From: Microbacterium sp. Root61
Lineage (GTDB): Bacteria > Actinomycetota > Actinomycetes > Actinomycetales > Microbacteriaceae
Length of the DNA: 64,000 nucleotides
Reading direction: 5' to 3'
Assembly (NCBI RefSeq): GCF_001427525.1
Contig: NZ_LMGU01000001.1
Coordinates: 3,107,713-3,171,712 of the forward strand
The position numbers and the translations under genes are program-made. This document shows positions 59,496-64,000 of the stretch, in pieces. How positions within the stretch are numbered: the stretch's first letter is position 1; each line of letters opens with the position of its first letter. The notes under the pieces are model-generated. The model was not told where the DNA came from, searched no databases, and saw only the letters and a list, made by a program, of their open reading frames with translations.

Positions 59496-59606
59496 TAGAC
59501 TGGAACCCTGCTCGACCACGTCGGTCGAGGTGGTCGCACGCCCCGCGCGTGGCGATCCGAGGCTCGAAACCTCCGGCATCCGTCAAAAGAACCCGGAGGT
59601 TTCTTC
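59496..59606 (+). promoter_or_regulatory. Promoter and RBS-sequestering leader of the EmrB-type exporter
   Basis: A TAGACT -10 box (59496-59501) is followed by a leader of about 100 nt. At its 5' end CTCGACC (59511-59517) can pair with GGTCGAG (59523-59529), or CGACCAC with GTGGTCG (59513-59519 / 59530-59536), two mutually exclusive hairpins. At its 3' end GAAACCTCCGG (59566-59576) pairs perfectly with CCGGAGGTTTC (59593-59603), burying the GGAGG ribosome site 7 nt before the ATG. This looks like a translational switch. Confidence 0.65.
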
Positions 59607-61040
59607 ATGTCTACAGCCATGTCTTCCCGCACTCGCTGGTGGGCCCTGTTCGTCCTCTCGCTGACCCAACTGGTGGTCGTGCTCGACGGCACGATCGTCA
59701 ACATCGCACTGCCGCAGGCGCAGGCCGACCTCGGCCTCACCGACGGCCAGCGGCAATGGGTCATCACGGCCTACGCGCTCGCGTTCGGCGCGCTCCTGCT
59801 CCTCGGCGGCCGGATCGCGGACTACTGGGGTCGCAAGCGCACGTTCATGGTCGGGATGATCGGGTTCGGTCTCGCGTCCGTCTACGGCGGGCTCGCGCAG
59901 AACGGTATCGAGCTCATCATCGCGCGCGGTCTGCAGGGCGCGTTCGCCGCGATGCTCGCACCCGCGGCGCTCGCACTGCTCACGGTCACCTTCCCGTCCG
60001 GTCGGGACCGCAACACGGCGTTCGCCGTCTTCGGCACCATCGCCGGTGCGGGCGCTGCAGTCGGCCTGCTGCTCGGCGGCGTGCTCACCGAGTTCGCCGA
60101 CTGGAGGTGGTGCCTGCTCGTCAACGTCTTCTTCGTGATCGTCGGTGTTATCGGCGCGCTCCTGTTCCTCACCGAGAGCAAGGCGGAGGGCGACAACAAG
60201 TACGACCTCGTCGGCGCGGTCGTCGTGATCCTCGGCCTGGGGTCGCTGGTCTACGGGTTCAGCCTCGCCGAAGCAGGATGGGGTCGGCTCGACACCGTCG
60301 GCTTCCTGGTCCTGGGAGTGATCCTTCTGGCGCTGTTCGTCTGGATCGAGTCCCGCGTCGCCCAGCCTCTGCTGCCCCTCCGGATCGTCGCCGACAAGGT
60401 GCGCGGTGGAGCCTTCCTGATCCAGGCCGTCGCCGGCAGCGTGATGATCGGCGCGACGCTGTACCTCACGCTGCATCTGCAGATCGTGATGCAGATGTCG
60501 GCGCTCATGTCGGGACTCGCGAGCCTCCCGCTGACCGCTGCCATCATGATCGTCGCTCCGTTCGCGACGAAGCTGCTGCCCCGGATCGGGCCGCGCCCGC
60601 TGCTGATCGCGGGCCCGCTCTTCGTCTCGGTCGCCTTGCTCTACCTGAGCCGCATCACCGCCGATGGCTCTTACGCCGTTCAGGTGCTGCCCGGTCTGAT
60701 CGTGATGGGCGTCGGCATGGCGATGATCTTCGTCCCGCTGCAGAACCTCGCCCTCGCCGGTGTCGCCCCGCACGACGCGGGTGCGGCATCCGCCACCGCC
60801 AACTCGGCGATGCAGATCGGCGGCTCGATCGGACTCTCGGTGTTCACGGCGGTGTACATCTCCGCGGTGGGCGAGGCCTCACCGACAGACCTCGCCGCAC
60901 TCGCGGACGGCTACGGCGCCACCTTCGTCGTCGCCGCGATCGGCATGGTCGTCGCCTCCGGTATCGCGATCGGTCTCATCCGCGGCGACAAGTCGGTGCT
61001 GCTGCCCGACAGCTCGCAGCCGGTGCTCGCGCACGCCTGA
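59607..61040 (+). CDS. MFS multidrug exporter (EmrB/QacA, DHA2 family)
   Basis: A 477-residue protein with about 14 membrane helices. Family motifs: LTQLVVVLDGTIVNIALPQAQ (motif D1), LLLGGRIADYWGRKRTF (motif A), ARGLQGAFAAMLAPAALALL and GTIAGAGAAVGLLLGGVLTEFADWRWCLLVN (motif C and the WRW block). This is the proton-coupled EmrB/QacA class that exports drugs or dyes. The start codon is defined by the GGAGG site inside a hairpin. It is divergent from the cNMP/TrxR-like gene. Confidence 0.92.
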   Translation: MSTAMSSRTRWWALFVLSLTQLVVVLDGTIVNIALPQAQADLGLTDGQRQWVITAYALAFGALLLLGGRIADYWGRKRTFMVGMIGFGLASVYGGLAQNGIELIIARGLQGAFAAMLAPAALALLTVTFPSGRDRNTAFAVFGTIAGAGAAVGLLLGGVLTEFADWRWCLLVNVFFVIVGVIGALLFLTESKAEGDNKYDLVGAVVVILGLGSLVYGFSLAEAGWGRLDTVGFLVLGVILLALFVWIESRVAQPLLPLRIVADKVRGGAFLIQAVAGSVMIGATLYLTLHLQIVMQMSALMSGLASLPLTAAIMIVAPFATKLLPRIGPRPLLIAGPLFVSVALLYLSRITADGSYAVQVLPGLIVMGVGMAMIFVPLQNLALAGVAPHDAGAASATANSAMQIGGSIGLSVFTAVYISAVGEASPTDLAALADGYGATFVVAAIGMVVASGIAIGLIRGDKSVLLPDSSQPVLAHA

Positions 61041-61076
61041 TTCCGTCTCCGGCGCCCGACCGCCGGGGCCCGGCGC

Positions 61077-62015
61077 TCAGCCGTTGCGCGAGCGCCGGGC
61101 ATCGGCGCGGATGGCGCTGAAATCGCCCGGCGACCCGTGCACCGCCCGCTGGACGGTGTCGAAGATCCAGTCCAGTGCAGCCACGTGCTGGGTCGTCGCG
61201 CGCTTGAACAGCGAGACCTCGACGCCCGCGACCGCGAACGGCAGGTCGCGGACGGCGAGCGGCCAGGACGTCGCCCACGCCGAGGCGATGGTGTCGGGCA
61301 CCGTCGCGATGAGGTCCGTCGTGCCGGCCAGGAGCGGCGGCAGCGACGCGAAGTGGGTGACTGTCACCGGGGCATCGATCGTCACGCCCAGCCGCGCCAG
61401 GGCAGCCTGCAGGTTCGGGCGTCCGGAGTCGCCGCTGACGGTGACGTGGGATGCCGCGACATACGATGCGAGGTCGATCCCCTTGGCCGCCAGGGGGTGG
61501 CGCTCCGACATCAGTACGGCGTAGCCCTGGGACTTCAGCTTGACGCTCTCGAACTCGCCCGCGACCGGGGACGAGGTGACGGCGAGGTCGATCGTGCCCT
61601 TCGCGAGCCACTCCGGCAGGGCGCGCGTGTCGAGCGGGACGGCCTCGATCCGAACGTGCGGTGCGACCCGCCGCACGGCCTGCAGCAGCTCCGGGAAGTA
61701 GCCCACCTCACCGAGCTCGGACAGTGCGATGCGGAAGTGCCGATCGGATGCCGCGGGGTCGAACCCGTGCACCGAGCCGATGGTGCGATCGATCTTCTGC
61801 AGGGCATCGCGGAACGCGGGGAACAGGCTCTCGGCGAGGGGAGTGGGCACCATGAGCCGCCCGGACCGCTCGAACAGCGGATCGTCGAACGCCTGCCGCA
61901 GCCGGGCGACCGCCTGGCTCGTCGCCGGCTGCGTGACGTAGAGCCGCGCGGCGGCCGCGGTGAGGCTGCGCGTCTCGTACACGGCCACGAACGTGCGCAG
62001 CAGGTTGAGGTCCAT
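61077..62015 (-). CDS. LysR family transcriptional regulator
   Basis: A 312-residue LysR-type regulator. Residues 1-60 form the winged helix-turn-helix (MDLNLLRTFVAVYETRSLTAAAARLYVTQPATSQAVARLRQAFDDPLFER); the rest is the periplasmic-binding-like effector domain (HFRIALSELGEVGYFPELL, GTIDLAVTSSPVAGEFES). It is divergent from a LigM-like demethylase gene, with a T-N11-A operator between, so it probably activates that gene in response to an aromatic or C1-related effector. Confidence 0.92.
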   Translation of the reverse strand: MDLNLLRTFVAVYETRSLTAAAARLYVTQPATSQAVARLRQAFDDPLFERSGRLMVPTPLAESLFPAFRDALQKIDRTIGSVHGFDPAASDRHFRIALSELGEVGYFPELLQAVRRVAPHVRIEAVPLDTRALPEWLAKGTIDLAVTSSPVAGEFESVKLKSQGYAVLMSERHPLAAKGIDLASYVAASHVTVSGDSGRPNLQAALARLGVTIDAPVTVTHFASLPPLLAGTTDLIATVPDTIASAWATSWPLAVRDLPFAVAGVEVSLFKRATTQHVAALDWIFDTVQRAVHGSPGDFSAIRADARRSRNG

Positions 62016-62056
62016 CCGATTCCGCCTTCGGTCGGCTTAGCGCGCGTGTGCGAACT

Positions 62057-62071
62057 ATAAGCAGCAATTAT
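62057..62071. promoter_or_regulatory. LysR-type operator (T-N11-A dyad)
   Basis: ATAA-GCAGCAA-TTAT contains the canonical T-N11-A spacing (T62058, A62070). It overlaps TATAGT on the minus strand (62059-62054), the likely -10 of the LysR gene, so the regulator should also repress itself. Confidence 0.65.
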
Positions 62072-62093
62072 GCCGGAGGCTCTTGCGGATACG

Positions 62094-62099
62094 TAGCCT
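62094..62099 (+). promoter_or_regulatory. Promoter -10 box of the LigM-like gene
   Basis: TAGCCT is 23 bp downstream of the LysR dyad, a suitable position for activation, and about 50 bp before the ATG. A perfect palindrome GGATGCCGCGGCATCC (62117-62132) lies in the leader. Confidence 0.45.
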
Positions 62100-62149
62100 G
62101 GGATCGAGATGATCGCGGATGCCGCGGCATCCTGAACGAAGGAGTTCCC

Positions 62150-63502
62150 ATGACCGAGTCCCTCGCCGCCGCGATCGAGCGCGTCGGCAGTGCCGTGCAG
62201 CTGCTGCGCAACGCACCCGCCCTCCCGACCGTCTTCCCGGTGACGCCGGAGTTCAGCAACTGGCGCTCCGAGCAGCAGTCCTGGCGCAGCTCGGTCGCGC
62301 TGCTGGACCAGTCGCACCACATGACAGACCTGTTCCTCACCGGACCGGACGCCCTCAAGCTGCTCAGCGACGTGGGCGTGAACAGCTTCGCGAACTTCCA
62401 GGTCGACAACGCCAAGCAGTTCATCGCGGTCAACTCCGACGGCTACCTGATCGGCGACGCGATCCTCTTCTACCTCGCCGAGGAGTCCTTCGACCTCGTC
62501 GGCCACCCCATGGTGATCGACTGGGTGCAGTTCCACCTCGAGACCGGCGACTACGACGCGACGTTCGAGCGCGACGGCAACTCGATCGTGCGCGCCGGCG
62601 ACCCGAAGCTGTACCGCTACGAGCTGCAGGGCCCGAACGCCCTCGCGCTCATGGAGAAGGTCACGGGGGCACCCGTGCCACCGACGAAGTTCTTCCACAT
62701 GGCGACGTTCACCATCGACGGACTCACCGTCCGCTCGCTCCGCCACGGCATGGCCGGTCAGCCCGGCTTCGAGCTGTTCGGACCGTGGGCCGAGGGGGAG
62801 CGCGTCCGCAGCGCCCTGATCGCGGCGGGCGCCGACCTCGATCTGGTGCTGGTGGGCTCGAAGGCCTACTCGTCCGCCAACCTCGAGTCGGCGTGGGTGC
62901 CGTCGCCGCTGCCGGCGATCTTCACCGGCGAGGGCTCGGATGCCTACCGCGAGTGGCTGCCCGTCGCGCGGGCCGGCTCGCTCGCCGGCAGCCTGCACTC
63001 CGACGACATCACCGACTACTACGTCACCCCGTACGACATCGGCTACGGCCGCAGCGTCGCATTCGACCACGACTTCATCGGCCGTGAGGCCCTCGAGCGC
63101 CACGCGGCCGCGCAGGACCGCACGAAGGTCACGCTGGTGTGGAACGCGGATGACGTGGCCAGCGCCATCGAATCGCTCATGCAGCCGGGCCTCCCGGCCA
63201 AGTACATCGACTTCCCGAAGGCCCGTTACGGGCTCTACCAGGTCGACCGCGTGCTGATCGACGGCGCGGACGTCGGCATCTCGCACGACGCGGGCTACAT
63301 CACCAACGAGCAGGCGTTCGTGTCGCTCGCGAGCATCGCCACCGCCCACGCCGCACCCGGCACGGCGGTCGAGGTCATCTGGGGCGAGGAGCCCAACTCC
63401 AACAAGCCGGCCGTGGAACGCCACCGCCAGGTGCGCATCCGTGCCACGGTCGAGCCGGCGCCGTACTCGCGCTTCGCCCGGGAGAACTACCGCACCACCT
63501 GA
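62150..63502 (+). CDS. GcvT-like, LigM/DesA-type tetrahydrofolate-dependent O-demethylase
   Basis: A 450-residue GcvT-fold protein. The N-terminus (EFSNWRSEQQSWRSSVALLDQSHHMTDLFLTGPDALKLL) and GQPGFELFGPW correspond to the folate-binding core; VTPYDIGYGRSVAFDHDFIGREALE is the typical GcvT second block. Length and sequence style fit LigM/DesA-type aryl O-demethylases, which move methyl from vanillate or syringate to tetrahydrofolate, better than glycine-cleavage GcvT (about 370 residues). AAGGAG lies 6 nt before ATG. LysR is upstream and an SLC13-type transporter follows at 34 bp. Confidence 0.8.
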   Translation: MTESLAAAIERVGSAVQLLRNAPALPTVFPVTPEFSNWRSEQQSWRSSVALLDQSHHMTDLFLTGPDALKLLSDVGVNSFANFQVDNAKQFIAVNSDGYLIGDAILFYLAEESFDLVGHPMVIDWVQFHLETGDYDATFERDGNSIVRAGDPKLYRYELQGPNALALMEKVTGAPVPPTKFFHMATFTIDGLTVRSLRHGMAGQPGFELFGPWAEGERVRSALIAAGADLDLVLVGSKAYSSANLESAWVPSPLPAIFTGEGSDAYREWLPVARAGSLAGSLHSDDITDYYVTPYDIGYGRSVAFDHDFIGREALERHAAAQDRTKVTLVWNADDVASAIESLMQPGLPAKYIDFPKARYGLYQVDRVLIDGADVGISHDAGYITNEQAFVSLASIATAHAAPGTAVEVIWGEEPNSNKPAVERHRQVRIRATVEPAPYSRFARENYRTT

Positions 63503-63522
63503 TCCGCACCCGCGGGTGTCGT

Positions 63523-63528
63523 TACGCT
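63523..63528 (+). promoter_or_regulatory. Promoter -10 box of the transporter gene
   Basis: TACGCT lies 7 nt before GTG 63536, again the leaderless spacing, and supports that start. Confidence 0.4.
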
Positions 63529-63535
63529 GGGCCGC

Positions 63536-64000
63536 GTGGACCCCATCGTGAGCACGCTCGTCATCCTGGTGCTCGCCATCGCCGCGTTCCTGAGCAATCG
63601 CATTCCGCTCGGGATCGTGGCGATCGGCGTCTCACTCGCGCTGTTCTTCACCGGGGTGCTCACGCTCCCCGAGGCGCTCGCGGGCTTCGGGGACCCGACG
63701 GTGCTGTTCATCGCGGCCCTGTTCGTGGTCAGCGAGTCGCTCGACTCCACCGGCGTGACCGCCTGGGCCGGGCAGAAGGTGATCGGTCGCGCGGGCACGG
63801 GACGCAAGACGCTGCTGGTCGTGATCAGCCTGATGGTGGCGCTGGCGACCGCGCTGATCAGCATCAACGGCGCGGTCGCCGCGCTGCTCCCGCTGGTGGT
63901 GGTGGTGGCCGCACGGGCCGGCATCCCATCGTCCCAACTGCTGATGCCGCTCGCGTTCGCCGCGCACGCCGGCTCGCTGCTCCTGCTCACGGGCACGCCG
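63536..64000 (+). CDS. SLC13/DASS-type anion transporter, N-terminal part (3' end outside window)
   Basis: The frame runs off the window after 155 codons. The visible part has about five hydrophobic helices (TLVILVLAIAAFLSNRIPLGIVAIGVSLALFFTGVLTLPEALAGFGDPTV in the first two) followed by ISINGAVAALLPLVVVVAARAG and HAGSLLLLTGTP. These correspond to the SNG/SNT-like sodium and substrate clamshell motif of the divalent-anion/Na+ symporter family. GTG 63536 is chosen by the upstream -10 box; GTG 63548 is an alternative. Probably takes up an organic acid for the neighbouring demethylase. Confidence 0.8.
   Translation, partial: MDPIVSTLVILVLAIAAFLSNRIPLGIVAIGVSLALFFTGVLTLPEALAGFGDPTVLFIAALFVVSESLDSTGVTAWAGQKVIGRAGTGRKTLLVVISLMVALATALISINGAVAALLPLVVVVAARAGIPSSQLLMPLAFAAHAGSLLLLTGTP

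Noticed and set aside
1..64000. tRNA, rRNA, CRISPR arrays and insertion sequences
   Set aside because: I found no cloverleaf with CCA-type ends, no spaced direct repeats and no transposase or terminal repeats in the intergenic regions.

Overview
The window is 64 kb of very high-GC DNA with tightly packed genes, frequent GTG starts and many 4-bp ATGA/GTGA overlaps. The gene content is actinobacterial: F420 genes, coproporphyrin-type heme synthesis, HelR, DUF3618 and holin-X-like proteins, DUF5979 surface repeats and an LPxTG-type tail. The recurrent GCATCC/GGATGC hexamer and the overall content point to Microbacteriaceae, most likely Microbacterium. This is inferred from style; no rRNA or tRNA gene is present to confirm it. 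I see no prophage, insertion sequence or CRISPR array; it reads as ordinary chromosome.

Layout: 1-5.1 kb is an FtsX/MacB-type ABC exporter (two permeases, two ATPases; the first permease is cut by the window edge). 5.1-15.2 kb is a nearly complete heme locus: hemA diverges from hemE-hemY-[three small envelope proteins]-chdC-hemC-hemD-hemB-hemL. 15.3-22.8 kb is a coenzyme F420 region: cofD plus a TSUP permease on the + strand, facing a translationally coupled minus-strand operon fbiC-flavin monooxygenase-fgd-cofC. The C-terminal (CofH) half of FbiC has lost all three radical-SAM cysteines. 22.9-31.2 kb holds an ABC-2 exporter whose ATPase has a ~300-residue acidic tail, a 3-hydroxyisobutyryl-CoA hydrolase-like enzyme, a J-domain/NERD-like protein and a D,D-carboxypeptidase. 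31.2-34.2 kb is a TPP-riboswitch-controlled ykoEDC thiamine/HMP ECF transporter.

34.2-38.5 kb has an aminoglycoside-phosphotransferase-like gene, a DUF488 gene and an SDR/enoyl-CoA hydratase/SDR catabolic operon behind a 16-bp palindrome. 38.5-40.7 kb is a HelR-type RNA polymerase-recycling helicase with a near-perfect rifamycin-associated element upstream, suggesting inducible rifamycin tolerance. 40.8-42.8 kb has a CorA-type transporter with a long structured leader that may encode a 21-residue peptide, and an orphan FetB-like permease. 43-45.5 kb pairs an M20 amidohydrolase with hutF (histidine breakdown). 45.6-47.7 kb is an MFS exporter with a divergent TetR regulator and shared operator.

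48-56.4 kb is dominated by a 1,910-residue cell-wall-anchored repeat protein followed by a large LuxR/MalT-type regulator. The right end carries a MmyB-type regulator, a cNMP-domain thioredoxin-reductase-like flavoprotein without CxxC, an EmrB-type exporter whose start codon lies behind an RBS-sequestering hairpin, and a LysR / LigM-like demethylase / SLC13-type transporter module cut by the window end. Many promoters look alike: a TANNNT -10 box, often TAGCCT, about 6-7 nt before the start codon, suggesting leaderless transcripts.
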